A stretch of DNA of 64,000 nt from a virus. The notes under the pieces are model-generated. The model searched no databases and had not been told where the DNA came from. It was given only the letters and a program-made list of their open reading frames with translations. Positions 1-7,796 of the stretch are shown here, in pieces. Position 1 is the first letter of the stretch, and each line of letters opens with the position of its first letter. The DNA lies in IMG/VR virus record IMGVR_UViG_3300008954_000025, positions 1-64,000 of that record, one strand, 5' to 3'. The position numbers and the translations under genes are program-made.

Positions 1-83
1 CCTTCGCCTTCGGCCTCGGCCTGTTCCGGCTCCATCGAGCCGAGGTCCAGTTCCGCAAAGCGCTCTGGGCGCGGCGCGAGTAG
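1..83 (+). CDS. C-terminal end of an upstream gene (partial)
   Basis: The reading frame beginning at base 3 is open from the window edge to TAG at 81-83 and encodes 26 residues ending KALWARRE. It is hydrophobic at first (FAFGLGLF) and basic at the end, as expected for a final membrane segment with a cytoplasmic tail. The start lies outside the window, so no function can be assigned. It is followed by a non-coding gap of about 90 bases holding a promoter, which suggests a transcription-unit boundary. Confidence 0.45.
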   Translation, partial: FAFGLGLFRLHRAEVQFRKALWARRE

Positions 84-136
84 CGCGGTTCCGTGGCGGG
101 GCGCTCGCGCGCGCGTGACTGTCCGTACAGAAACTA

Positions 137-165
137 TTGCCACCCACACAGTTGTGTGGTACCAC
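137..165 (+). promoter_or_regulatory. Sigma70-like promoter with extended -10, leaderless
   Basis: A TTGCCA -35-like box at 137-142 is followed by a 17-base spacer and TACCAC at 160-165, with TGG directly before the -10. The ATG of the next gene lies only 6 bases beyond the -10, so the transcript would start at or next to the start codon. The palindromic operator overlaps the -10. Confidence 0.5.
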
Positions 166-169
166 ACAA
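152..169. promoter_or_regulatory. 18-bp perfect palindrome, probable operator
   Basis: TTGTGTGGT followed by ACCACACAA is a perfect inverted repeat with no spacer. It covers the -10 region and lies just before the ATG at 172. Such placement is typical of a repressor binding site that blocks RNA polymerase. Which protein binds it is unknown. The winged-helix protein encoded at 5637 is one candidate within the window, by inference only. Confidence 0.5.
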
Positions 170-171
170 GA

Positions 172-465
172 ATGAGCCACACCGCGACGACGAGACGTGA
201 CTTCCTTTGGCAGTTTGCCGGGACCGCGGTAGCAGTGGTCGCTGTCGGTGCGGGGGCCCTCGCAGGCAGCGGCGCGCCTCCCGCGACCAGGGCGCTCGCG
301 ACCATTCGCATCAACGGTGAGGTGGTCGGCTACGCGCCCGAGTTCACGCTCGTCGAGCCTGGTGCGCTCGGCGATGTCGTGACCTTGGACCTCCCTTACG
401 AAGTGCTGCCAGCCACGTACAGCTGCACGTTCACATGCCCCGCCGCACGGAGCCGACGTGAGTAG
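172..465 (+). CDS. Small exported protein with twin-arginine (Tat) signal
   Basis: This 97-residue protein begins with a classic Tat signal: TTRRDFLWQF near residues 6-15, a hydrophobic Ala/Val/Gly stretch at about 17-33, and small residues suitable for cleavage (RALA) near 40. The mature part is short, with two cysteines near the end (CTFTC). ATG 172 was chosen over the upstream GTG at 115 because the promoter and palindrome lie between them. Its stop overlaps the next start by 8 bases. The function is unknown; export of a folded or cofactor-bearing protein by the host Tat system is inferred from the signal alone. Confidence 0.55.
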   Translation: MSHTATTRRDFLWQFAGTAVAVVAVGAGALAGSGAPPATRALATIRINGEVVGYAPEFTLVEPGALGDVVTLDLPYEVLPATYSCTFTCPAARSRRE

Positions 466-1288
466 TGACGGCGATGGGACCGAACCGTACGGCATGTTCG
501 CGCTCTCACTCTTCTACGACGACCTGCAATCTACCTTGCCGCATGAATGGCACTCAACCGAAGGGACTCCAATGAAACCACAACACCTCCGATACCTGCT
601 CCGAGACTCCCGGACCCCGAAGCGTTCCGAGGAGCGCGGCATGGACCTTCCGGACGCGGCTTGGCAGCTGCTCGACGACGGCGCCGAGCTCCGCGTCCAC
701 GAGACGTTCGGACCGTTCGTGCTCACCGCGACTGAAGGTGCCGGCTACGGCGAACTGGCGTGGGCCGGACGCGAGAAGCTACCCGAGGCGGTCGCCGCGG
801 CGTACGCGGCGCAGCGCGCGACTCGAGGCGTCGACGACGTCGAGTGGCGGGGCGAGTGGCCGACGGACCCCGGGTTCTACTGGTTCTTCGGCCGGCGCGC
901 CGAGGACCGGCTCTCGGAGCCGCCCGGCCTGCACGTGGCCCGCGCCGAGGTCATGGTGGAGTCGTTCCTCACTGGCGACGGCGAGCGCAAGACGCGCGAG
1001 TTCCTGCTGGTCACGAGTGACGGGCGCCCGATCGTCCGCGGCCAAGGCTTCACGCAGGGCATGTGGGCTCCGGTGCACACGCCCGACGAGGACGACCTGC
1101 CGGCCGAGGCGTTCGCGGTGCTGCCGCCTCCGGACCCGCAGCAGGGCGGCGCGCTGGTGCACTGCGTCCGCGGCGGCGCGAGCCTGTGCGGTGCGCAGAT
1201 CGGGGCCCGCGACACGGTCGCCCGGACCACCCAGCTCGCGCTGATCTCGTGCCCCACGTGCCGCGCCGCGGCGGAGCGTGTCGGCTGA
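458..1288 (+). CDS. Hypothetical protein with C-terminal cysteine cluster
   Basis: The frame opens at GTG 458, overlapping the upstream stop. However, the first 38 codons have mixed third positions, and ATG 572 has a purine-rich GAAGGGA before it, so translation may start at 572 instead. The middle is acidic with the motif PTDPGFYWFFGRR. The C-terminus has CVRGG..LCG and CPTCRAAAE, which could bind zinc. No family is recognised. It overlaps the next gene by one base (TGATG), placing it in an operon of small phage genes. Confidence 0.55.
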   Translation: MSSDGDGTEPYGMFALSLFYDDLQSTLPHEWHSTEGTPMKPQHLRYLLRDSRTPKRSEERGMDLPDAAWQLLDDGAELRVHETFGPFVLTATEGAGYGELAWAGREKLPEAVAAAYAAQRATRGVDDVEWRGEWPTDPGFYWFFGRRAEDRLSEPPGLHVARAEVMVESFLTGDGERKTREFLLVTSDGRPIVRGQGFTQGMWAPVHTPDEDDLPAEAFAVLPPPDPQQGGALVHCVRGGASLCGAQIGARDTVARTTQLALISCPTCRAAAERVG

Positions 1289-1530
1289 TGGGCATCAAGG
1301 TCCTCGCGCGCGTCGAGTGCGACAAGCACGGCTGCAAACACCTCGTGTACCGCACCTACGGCGGGCGCACGGGCCGGAAGCCGTCGAACGACACCAACGA
1401 GATCGTGCGCCTGCGCAACGAGGGCTGGAGCGTGATCACGGGCGGCTACCCATCGACGTTCGATGACGTGCGCGTGGTGCTGTGTCCGGAGCACGCCGTC
1501 GAGGAGCCAAGGAAGGACGCACGAGCATGA
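1288..1530 (+). CDS. Small Cys/His-rich hypothetical protein
   Basis: This 80-residue protein is coupled to the gene before it (TGATG) and to the one after (ATGA). It shows ECDKHGCKH near the start and LCPEHA near the end, a CxxxxC...CxxH arrangement consistent with one structural zinc site. The rest (RTGRKPSNDTNEIVRLR) is polar. No function is recognised. Small zinc-binding proteins of this kind are common in phage early regions and often bind nucleic acid or host proteins, but nothing here proves that. Confidence 0.6.
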   Translation: MGIKVLARVECDKHGCKHLVYRTYGGRTGRKPSNDTNEIVRLRNEGWSVITGGYPSTFDDVRVVLCPEHAVEEPRKDARA

Positions 1531-1808
1531 ACGACGACAACGTGCGCAGCAGCCTGCTGCAGCTGCTCGAGTTCGGGATGTACGCCACCGAGTGGCGGCG
1601 CCGCACCGACGACAAGTACGCCGTCGCGGTCAGCTACCACAACATCATCATCAGCCGGCAGTTTTGGAAGTGGTCCGTCAAAGAGGACTTCGCCTTCGGG
1701 CGCCGCGTCGTCGCTGGCGAGTCCGGTCCGGAAGTCGAGGAGCTGCTCGCCGAGGTGCAAGCCGCTTTGCGGTACTTGCGGTCCCTGCGCCCGGAGGAGG
1801 ACTCGTGA
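1527..1808 (+). CDS. Hypothetical protein, 93 residues
   Basis: It starts at ATG 1527 with a 4-base ATGA overlap with the upstream stop. The protein is mostly helical by composition, with an aromatic centre (SYHNIIISRQFWKWSV) and an acidic helix at the C-terminus (EVEELLAEVQAALRYL). There is no signal peptide, membrane segment or cysteine motif. No family is recognised. Its value lies in its position inside a tightly coupled operon, which makes it a real gene despite the small size. Confidence 0.6.
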   Translation: MNDDNVRSSLLQLLEFGMYATEWRRRTDDKYAVAVSYHNIIISRQFWKWSVKEDFAFGRRVVAGESGPEVEELLAEVQAALRYLRSLRPEEDS

Positions 1809-1849
1809 CCGCGAACGTCGACACGGTGAAGACCCAGCTCCGCGTCTAA
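1805..1849 (+). CDS. Possible 14-codon coupling peptide
   Basis: GTG 1805 overlaps the stop of the upstream gene (GTGA) and opens a 14-residue frame (MTANVDTVKTQLRV) ending TAA 1847-1849. A strong AAGGAGGAGAG follows, 5-15 bases before the next ATG at 1867. It may be a real mini-protein, a ribosome landing stretch, or chance. It is included because the overlap pattern matches the neighbouring genes. Confidence 0.2.
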   Translation: MTANVDTVKTQLRV

Positions 1850-1866
1850 CAAGGAGGAGAGACCTG

Positions 1867-3315
1867 ATGGACATCTTGAAAGCACACGCCGCCGTACAGT
1901 CGATCGACGCGGACGGGACGCCGCACGTACTCGTCGAGGTCGAGTGGTCCGAGAAGCTGCGGAGGGCGCACCGCAACTCGCCGACCGGCGCGCCCGCAAC
2001 CAGCGTTGCGCTCGTCGCGCCCGGCACGTCGTCCATCCGCGGCCCGCAGCCGCGTGACCCGGCGACCGAGCAGGAGCTTCGGGGCGAAGGCGCGCGCCTG
2101 CGAGAGCAGGCCAAGCGTCTCCGGAGGCGGCTGTTTGCCGAGAGGCGGCGGACCGCGTCCACGCGTGCACTGGCGCCGGCGGAGTGGCCGGCGATCGACA
2201 TCGTCGTGTCCGCCCTCGGCGACTTGCCGCCGAACCCCATCGTCGCGCTGCGGACCGATCAGCCGTACCCGTCCACGATGATCGCGGCGTTGCGGGCGGC
2301 GCTGGCCGCACGGTTCGGTGCCGGCACGCAGGTCTTCATGCTGCACGCTGGCGACACGCTGGAACCCAGCGACGAAGCCGAGCGCGAAGCGGCGATGCAG
2401 CAGACCTGGCATGCGCGGGCGCAGCGGCTGATCGCCGAGCTCATGGAGCTCGCTGCCACCTCGGGCGAGCATCGGAGCCTGCCGGACGGCGGTTCGGAAC
2501 GCAGCCCGATCTCGCGCCTGCGCCGGCGACCCCTCGTACACCTGGCCGAAGACGAGGTCAGCTTCCGCGTGGGCTGGTTCGAGTCCGAGGCGCTCAAGTC
2601 CGTCGCGGAGATCGCCGAGCACGAGGACGCGGTGTTCGCAGGCGAGGTCTGCGACCAGGTCCGCGACACGCTCCAAGCGCTCGAGGACCTCGGAGCTGAC
2701 GAGTGGTCCGACCGGCAGTACGCCGGCGAGGGCAGTCGAGCGCTCGGGCGTCCCGGAGGTATCATCGACCTGCTTCAGCGCTTGATGGACCAGCTCGTAG
2801 AGCTTCGGGCCAACGCGCGCCTGGACGCGTGCGCCGTGGACCGGGTCCTCGTCGAGCCGTGGAGCCAGTGCACGAAGTGCGGCGCCCACCTGTGCTCGGA
2901 TGGCGCGTGCGTATCGGCGCACTGGGCCAAGATGCACACTGACGTCGAGATGCCGCAGGACATGTTCGACGCCGTGACGCCGCGTCCTGGCACCGAGTCA
3001 CGGCGTGTCGTCGTTCCGGACGGCGCACCGACCTACGAGGTCGAGGACATCTTCGTCTCGATGAAGCACGGCGGTAATCGCGTCGCGCTGGTGCGTCCCG
3101 GTGAGTTGCCGCTGCCGTTCAAGGACTCGCTGGCGTGGTTCGAGGACGTACGGAACCTCGGAACCACGGCCCACCCGAAGTGGGCAGGTAAGAAGCTCGT
3201 GCGCATCCTCGACGTGCAGCGTGTCGGCGGCAGCATCGCCAGCGTGCAGCGTTCCGAGAACGACAGCTACGGCCTGCTGTTCGACGAAGGCTGCTTCGAC
3301 GGAGGCTTGCTGTGA
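1867..3315 (+). CDS. Large hypothetical protein with central coiled coil and Cys/His cluster
   Basis: At 482 residues this is the largest gene before the terminase. ATG 1867 follows a near-perfect Shine-Dalgarno (AAGGAGGAG). Residues about 75-105 are strongly charged (RLREQAKRLRRRLFAERRR), suggesting a helix or coiled coil. Around residue 335 lies CTKCGAHLC...CVSAHWAKMH, a likely zinc site. The C-terminal part (EDIFVSMKHGG...KKLVRILDVQR) looks like a small beta-rich module. No enzyme motif is recognised. It is coupled to the next gene by a 4-base overlap. Confidence 0.6.
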   Translation: MDILKAHAAVQSIDADGTPHVLVEVEWSEKLRRAHRNSPTGAPATSVALVAPGTSSIRGPQPRDPATEQELRGEGARLREQAKRLRRRLFAERRRTASTRALAPAEWPAIDIVVSALGDLPPNPIVALRTDQPYPSTMIAALRAALAARFGAGTQVFMLHAGDTLEPSDEAEREAAMQQTWHARAQRLIAELMELAATSGEHRSLPDGGSERSPISRLRRRPLVHLAEDEVSFRVGWFESEALKSVAEIAEHEDAVFAGEVCDQVRDTLQALEDLGADEWSDRQYAGEGSRALGRPGGIIDLLQRLMDQLVELRANARLDACAVDRVLVEPWSQCTKCGAHLCSDGACVSAHWAKMHTDVEMPQDMFDAVTPRPGTESRRVVVPDGAPTYEVEDIFVSMKHGGNRVALVRPGELPLPFKDSLAWFEDVRNLGTTAHPKWAGKKLVRILDVQRVGGSIASVQRSENDSYGLLFDEGCFDGGLL

Positions 3316-3557
3316 GCGGGCGCGGCCTGGAGCGCGATGCTGCCGTCGCGGCGATGAGCGACGGCGTGCTGCACGCTGCCAACGCGCGCATGGCCGAAGC
3401 CGAGGCGCAAGGCTACTGGCGGGAGGCGCAAGAGCTCCACGCCAAGTGTCGCCAGATTCGCAGCTCGCTGCCGGCCGAGGCCGGAAGCCCTGCGCTGTGG
3501 CTCAGTGTCGGGCTGATCGTGGGCCTGACCGTCGGGCTCCTTGCCGGGAGCTTGTGA
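3312..3557 (+). CDS. Small C-terminal-anchored membrane protein
   Basis: GTG 3312 overlaps the upstream stop (GTGA). The 81-residue protein has a charged helical N-terminal 55 residues and ends in one clear membrane span (ALWLSVGLIVGLTVGLLAGSL). A protein with cytoplasmic head and C-terminal anchor could be a membrane-active host-interaction factor. It lacks the pattern of a canonical multi-span holin, and its distance from the endolysin argues against a lysis role. Function unknown. Confidence 0.55.
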   Translation: MSGRGLERDAAVAAMSDGVLHAANARMAEAEAQGYWREAQELHAKCRQIRSSLPAEAGSPALWLSVGLIVGLTVGLLAGSL

Positions 3558-4162
3558 TGGCGAACGTGTGGGGTGTGATGTTGACGTGTGTCGGCTGCGA
3601 CGATGGCGGCGCCCTGTTCGCGGAGGCGATGCCGAACCGCTGCACCGAGTACGCGTACCGCGACTACGACGGGCCGATGCAGGAGGTCAGTCGGGGCGGC
3701 GGCGGACAGCAGGGCTGGCACCTGGACGTGTGGCTCGGCAGCTACAAGTCCCTCAACATCGACGAGCTGGTCGACATGCTGCGCGAGTGGACGAAGGTGA
3801 AGAGCTTCAAGCGCCTCGAGGCCGGCGAGCGGCGGTTCTTCGACGCCGACCTCGTGTCGTGCTTCGTCTGCTACGAGGAGGACGGCGGCCGCTACGCTCG
3901 GCCGGTGCAGGTCTGGCCGCCAGCTCCGCTGCCCGAGGTCGACCTGCGGCCGGCGCTGACTGACGCGGCGCTCGTGCAGCAGGCGTGCAGCGGATGTAAC
4001 GGGCGCGCGACCGTCGCGACGCCGTGTCACGCCTGCGGCGCCTTCGTACCCACACTCCGGGTGCAGGTGGTCGACGGCCCGCCGGACATCTCCGGCAAGG
4101 CGATTGACCAGGCACGGGCCGAGCACGGCCTACCGCCGCTAGGAGACCCGCTCAATGACTGA
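3557..4162 (+). CDS. Hypothetical protein with zinc ribbon
   Basis: ATG 3557 shares a base with the upstream stop (TGATG). The 201-residue protein has TCVGCDDGG near residue 11 and, near residue 150, CSGCNGRATVATPCHACG, the CxxC-x10-CxxC spacing of a compact zinc ribbon. Between them is a globular acidic region with a WLGSYKSLNIDELVDML segment. It is one of many zinc-ribbon proteins here. It may bind DNA, RNA or a host protein; no enzyme motif is visible. Confidence 0.6.
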   Translation: MANVWGVMLTCVGCDDGGALFAEAMPNRCTEYAYRDYDGPMQEVSRGGGGQQGWHLDVWLGSYKSLNIDELVDMLREWTKVKSFKRLEAGERRFFDADLVSCFVCYEEDGGRYARPVQVWPPAPLPEVDLRPALTDAALVQQACSGCNGRATVATPCHACGAFVPTLRVQVVDGPPDISGKAIDQARAEHGLPPLGDPLND

Positions 4163-5297
4163 CCACTCTGACGACCGCGCTGACGGCACCACCGCTGCGT
4201 CGAACATCGACCGGAGGTTCGCGGCGCTCAACCGCGTCCGGTACTCGCTGCCGGGTTCCGGGCTCCCCAACGGCCAGATGCCGCGCGACGGCTTCGATCG
4301 GCTGCGGCCCGCGTTCGTCATCAAGGCGCGCGAGCGCTCGCTCGACGCGCGCATCGCCGACGCGATCGCGGATGGCCGCTGTCGGGAGACGCGCCCGTTC
4401 ACGCTGTCTTGGGTCAACGGCCGGGTCGCGTGGGCGCACCCGCACGTTCCGTCGCAGACGCCGTTGCGCTACCCGCACACGCTCGAGTGGGCTGCGCGCC
4501 GCCACCCCGCGGCCCGCGCGCCGTCTCCTGACTTCGGCGAGGGCGTGCTCAAGCAGTACTACGGCCAGCAACTCTCCACCGCGCGACGACTCGCGCAGTA
4601 CGCCGCGAACCCGGACGCCGTGCTCGACCAGCTCTCGCGCTCGTCCTCGCTACCCTTCTTCCCGCCACCTGCCACCACCAACAAGGAGACCGACATGGAC
4701 AACGACGACATCCTCACCCGCAACACCACAGCCGTGACGGCCGCCGAAGCGCTGCTGCTGGCCCTGCGTGACGGCGCGCGGCCGCCGCTCGACTCGAAGG
4801 GCGTCGCGCGCCCGCGCTACCCGGGGTGGACCGACTTCAAGCTGGTGCCGCTGTCCGAGCGCAGCGACATTCCCAGCAACAGCTGGACGATCCTCGAGGT
4901 GTTCGAGCAGGCCGAGGTCGTGCTGCTCGGCTTCAAGCGCGACGACTACGTCGCCTCGGTCTGTGCCGAGCGCGACGAGGCGCTGGAGGCCGCCAAGGCG
5001 GCGCGAGCGAAGACGCGTGTCGCCGAGCAGCAGCACACCAAGCTCCAGACCGACCTCGCGGTGGCCGAGGACCGGGTCGGCGCCGCCGACCGAGAGCGCC
5101 GGCGCGTCGCCGAGATCGCCCAGGTCGATCGCCAGCTGCTCCGTCGCTTCGAGGAGGACTTCGCGACGCTCCGCAAGGAGCTGGGCGACGAGCGCCTTCG
5201 CGCCGTCCTGGGTCGCGTGGAGCCGCCGAAGCGGGAAGTCCCGGAGACCACGGGGGACCCCCGCGGTTCCAACCGCGACATCGCCGATCTGCTATGA
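4155..5297 (+). CDS. Coiled-coil protein with probable internal translation start
   Basis: The 380-residue frame starts at ATG 4155, preceded by AGGAG at 4141-4145. The N-terminal half is Arg/Pro-rich and ends with the low-complexity SSLPFFPPPATTNK. At ATG 4695, in the same frame, an AAGGAG sits 8 bases upstream, so a 200-residue C-terminal product starting MDNDDILTRN could be made separately. Residues about 270-345 are rich in Glu, Arg and Ala (AAKAARAKTRVAEQQ...) and should form a long coiled coil. The function is unknown. It could be two genes fused in frame or one gene with two products. Confidence 0.55.
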   Translation: MTDHSDDRADGTTAASNIDRRFAALNRVRYSLPGSGLPNGQMPRDGFDRLRPAFVIKARERSLDARIADAIADGRCRETRPFTLSWVNGRVAWAHPHVPSQTPLRYPHTLEWAARRHPAARAPSPDFGEGVLKQYYGQQLSTARRLAQYAANPDAVLDQLSRSSSLPFFPPPATTNKETDMDNDDILTRNTTAVTAAEALLLALRDGARPPLDSKGVARPRYPGWTDFKLVPLSERSDIPSNSWTILEVFEQAEVVLLGFKRDDYVASVCAERDEALEAAKAARAKTRVAEQQHTKLQTDLAVAEDRVGAADRERRRVAEIAQVDRQLLRRFEEDFATLRKELGDERLRAVLGRVEPPKREVPETTGDPRGSNRDIADLL

Positions 5298-5512
5298 GGC
5301 GCCCGATGACGGACGCCGAGCTGGAGGCGCATCGGCTCGCCGTGGAGCAGTGCGTCCGGGAGACGCGCGCGATCGGCCGAACGCGTCGCCGCCGAACCCC
5401 TGCGCCCGGCGCGCCGTGGTGGGCCAAGCTGCTGGCCGTGCTCTTCGGTCTGTCGGTCGGCGCGGCGATAGCCGATGCGATACACGGACCGCCCACGGAC
5501 CCATGGGCCTGA
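5294..5512 (+). CDS. Small single-span membrane protein
   Basis: ATG 5294 makes an ATGA overlap with the upstream stop. The 72-residue protein has a charged N-terminal 45 residues with an Arg cluster (GRTRRRRTP) and one membrane span (WWAKLLAVLFGLSVGAAIA), ending with a short polar tail. By the positive-inside rule the N-terminus stays in the cytoplasm. A role cannot be assigned. It is the last gene of the leading operon; a gap of 124 bases follows. Confidence 0.55.
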   Translation: MRRPMTDAELEAHRLAVEQCVRETRAIGRTRRRRTPAPGAPWWAKLLAVLFGLSVGAAIADAIHGPPTDPWA

Positions 5513-5636
5513 ACGCTGCAGGGGGCGCTAGGCGCTCTGTGTTGCCGCTGGCGGCGCTCTGGTACCCTGCCGAGGCCCGGACTGTTACGCGTAAAGGTGG
5601 GCGCGCTCCCCGCCGAATCGAGGGAGAACCCTAGCA

Positions 5637-5891
5637 ATGGTGACGGACAAGCAAATTGAGGTGCTCCGCGTGTTCATGGGCGCGCGGTCGGCCAACGAGC
5701 CGCCTCCGACCTTTCGGGAGCTGTGCGTGCGGTTCGGCTGGAACTCCACGGGCACGGCCCGCGACCACGTGCGCGCGCTGGGGCGGCAAGGGCTGCTCGA
5801 GGACATGGCAGGTGTGCGATCGCGGCGCTGGCGTCTGACGCGTCGGGGCGTCCGGATCGCGCAGGATGCGATCGACGCTGAGCGTGGCTGA
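5637..5891 (+). CDS. LexA-type winged-helix DNA-binding protein
   Basis: The 84-residue protein matches the N-terminal DNA-binding domain of LexA-like repressors: TDKQIEVLRVFM, then PPTFRELCVRFGW, then STGTARDHVRALGRQGLL and a wing with RSRRWRLTRRG. The LexA peptidase domain is absent, so it cannot self-cleave. It stands alone before the terminase gene with its own leader, and may act as a phase-specific transcription switch. The start is supported by GAGGGAGAA about 10 bases upstream. Family membership is judged by pattern only. Confidence 0.6.
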   Translation: MVTDKQIEVLRVFMGARSANEPPPTFRELCVRFGWNSTGTARDHVRALGRQGLLEDMAGVRSRRWRLTRRGVRIAQDAIDAERG

Positions 5892-5946
5892 CCCGCTGGG
5901 CGGCACCGGCCGCGCTTCTACCACGAACCAGCGAGGCTCGCTACTG

Positions 5947-5955
5947 TGCTAGTCT
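5947..5955 (+). promoter_or_regulatory. Extended -10 promoter before terL
   Basis: TGC-TAGTCT ends 6 bases before the GTG start at 5962. No Shine-Dalgarno is visible between, and no good -35 is seen. The geometry implies a leaderless mRNA, as for several other genes in this window. Confidence 0.4.
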
Positions 5956-5961
5956 GCGAGC

Positions 5962-7695
5962 GTGAGCGTTCATGCGCCGCGAGTGGGCCGGAAGGTCATC
6001 GACGCGATGTGCCGCCGCTCGCTGGCCTTCTTCGCGAGCGAGAAGCTCCTAGGCGATCCAGAACCGCCCTTTTCTGGACGCTTCCTCGTCGCGCAGCACC
6101 ACGAGGAATGGTCGGACCTCATATGCAACAACGACCGTGTCTGCATCGAAGCGGCGCGAGGACATGGCAAGAGCCACTTCTTCACCCTGGCCCTGCCGTT
6201 GTGGGACGCGTTCCGGGTTAAGCGCGCCGGCCTCGACCCACCCGACTGCGTCATCTTCTCTGCGAGTCAGCGGCAGGCCCAGCGCCTGCTGAAGAAGGTC
6301 CAGATCCAGCTCGAAACGAACCCGAAGCTCGCGCACCTTCTCCCCGGCGAGCAGGAGCGCAGGCAGTGGTCGTCGCAGGGGCTCAGGCTGGCCAACGGCT
6401 ACACGATCAACGCGAGCGGGTACGGTACGAAGGTCCGCGGTGGCCACCCGCGCCTGATCGTGGTCGACGACGGGTTCAACGACAACACGGCCTACTCGGA
6501 GGTGGTGCGGGCCAAGGAGATCGACTACTTCTTCCAGGCCATCCGCCCGATGCTGATCCCCGGCGGCAAGATCGCCGTCGTCGGCACGCCGCTGCACCGC
6601 CAGGATCTCTACGCGCTGCTGTCGAAGAACCCGCAGTACCAGTTCCGCCGGTACCCCGCGATCCGCGAAGGGGAGGGGCCGAACAAGGGGCAGCCGCTGT
6701 GGCCAGAGCTCTACTCGATGGAGGACCTTCGGGCGATCGAGGAGGAGGTCAAGTCGATCCGGTTCACCCGCGAGTACCTGTGCCAGCCCGTCGCTGACGG
6801 CAGCTCGCTGTTCCCTCGGCGGCTCTTCGAGGGCGAGAACGTCGAGCAACCGGACGTGCGCCTCGGCATGCCGCTGGAGTTCTGGCGAAGGCTCGGGATC
6901 CAGTTCACGGCCATCGGTGTGGACTTCGGCCTCAGCAGCTCGGTCTCAGCGGACTACACCGTCGTGTGGACGATGGGCCTCGACAGCACAGGGAACCGGT
7001 GGATCATGGACATCTATCGGGAGAAGGGCCTCGAATACACCGAGCAGAAGAAGCTCATCGTCCATGCCGCCAAGCGCTACCAAGCCGACCTGGTCTACGT
7101 CGAGAGCAACCAGGCGCAGCGCATCTACGGTGACGAGCTCCGCAACGAGACGGACCTGCCGATCCAGAACCACAACACTGGCGAGAACAAGCACTCGCAG
7201 GTGAAGGGGCTGCCCGCGCTCCGCGTGCTGCTCGAGAACCGGAAGTACCGGCTGCCGATGGGTGACGAGCGGAGCCGCGCGCTCATCGGCGCGTGGATTG
7301 AGGAGATGCAGGGCGTCACGGTGCAGATGGGTAAGGTGGTCAGCCTGGCTGAGCACGACGACCTGCCGATGGCCAACTGGATCTGCGAGCGCGCGTTCGC
7401 CGACACCCCGTTCGACTTCAGCTTTGGCGAAGAGGACGGCGACAAGGAGGCGTTCGACGAGCTGATGCTCGACATCGCCGGCACGGGTGATCCAGCGAGC
7501 CCCGACTACATCGAGGACGACGCCTTCGTTCTGGGCGCGGAGCCCGCCGGCCGTGGTCGGCCACCGACGATCAACGCGCGCATGGTGGACGGGCACCCCG
7601 AGGACGTGTTGCACGCGACTGAGCCTCCAGCTAAGAACCAGGGGTACCCGTTCGGCGCGCCGACTGCTGCGCAGATCCTGGGAGGCGGCTTCTGA
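5962..7695 (+). CDS. terL: Terminase large subunit (packaging ATPase and nuclease)
   Basis: The 577-residue protein has the two-domain layout of large terminases, which pump DNA into the prohead and cut it. The ATPase part has Walker A AARGHGKS at about 64-71 and Walker B LIVVDDGFND near 165, with Asp-Asp rather than the usual Asp-Glu. A coupling-motif-like GTPLH follows near 212. The RNase H-like nuclease part has GVDFGLSSSVSADYT near 319, VYVESN near 378 and AEHDDLPMANW near 463, giving the acidic cluster. GTG 5962 is the first start after the promoter-like site. Its stop overlaps the next small gene (TGATG). Confidence 0.92.
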   Translation: MSVHAPRVGRKVIDAMCRRSLAFFASEKLLGDPEPPFSGRFLVAQHHEEWSDLICNNDRVCIEAARGHGKSHFFTLALPLWDAFRVKRAGLDPPDCVIFSASQRQAQRLLKKVQIQLETNPKLAHLLPGEQERRQWSSQGLRLANGYTINASGYGTKVRGGHPRLIVVDDGFNDNTAYSEVVRAKEIDYFFQAIRPMLIPGGKIAVVGTPLHRQDLYALLSKNPQYQFRRYPAIREGEGPNKGQPLWPELYSMEDLRAIEEEVKSIRFTREYLCQPVADGSSLFPRRLFEGENVEQPDVRLGMPLEFWRRLGIQFTAIGVDFGLSSSVSADYTVVWTMGLDSTGNRWIMDIYREKGLEYTEQKKLIVHAAKRYQADLVYVESNQAQRIYGDELRNETDLPIQNHNTGENKHSQVKGLPALRVLLENRKYRLPMGDERSRALIGAWIEEMQGVTVQMGKVVSLAEHDDLPMANWICERAFADTPFDFSFGEEDGDKEAFDELMLDIAGTGDPASPDYIEDDAFVLGAEPAGRGRPPTINARMVDGHPEDVLHATEPPAKNQGYPFGAPTAAQILGGGF

Positions 7696-7796
7696 TGCAC
7701 ATCTGCCCCGAAGAGATCCTCGCGCTCGTGGCGGCGCTGCCGTTCGTCCGTGTCGCGTGGGCACGATGGAGAGGGAGGCGCGCATGCCAAAGCTGA
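7695..7796 (+). CDS. 33-residue conserved-looking small protein after terL
   Basis: ATG 7695 overlaps the terL stop (TGATG). The frame encodes MHICPEEILALVAALPFVRV followed by a basic tail (WARWRGRRACQS), and ends 13 bases inside the next gene. It looks like a tiny membrane-associated peptide with a CPEE head, a short hydrophobic helix and an Arg-rich end. I recall similar very small proteins next to terminase or portal genes in other phages, but this cannot be verified here. The function is unknown. Confidence 0.4.
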   Translation: MHICPEEILALVAALPFVRVAWARWRGRRACQS

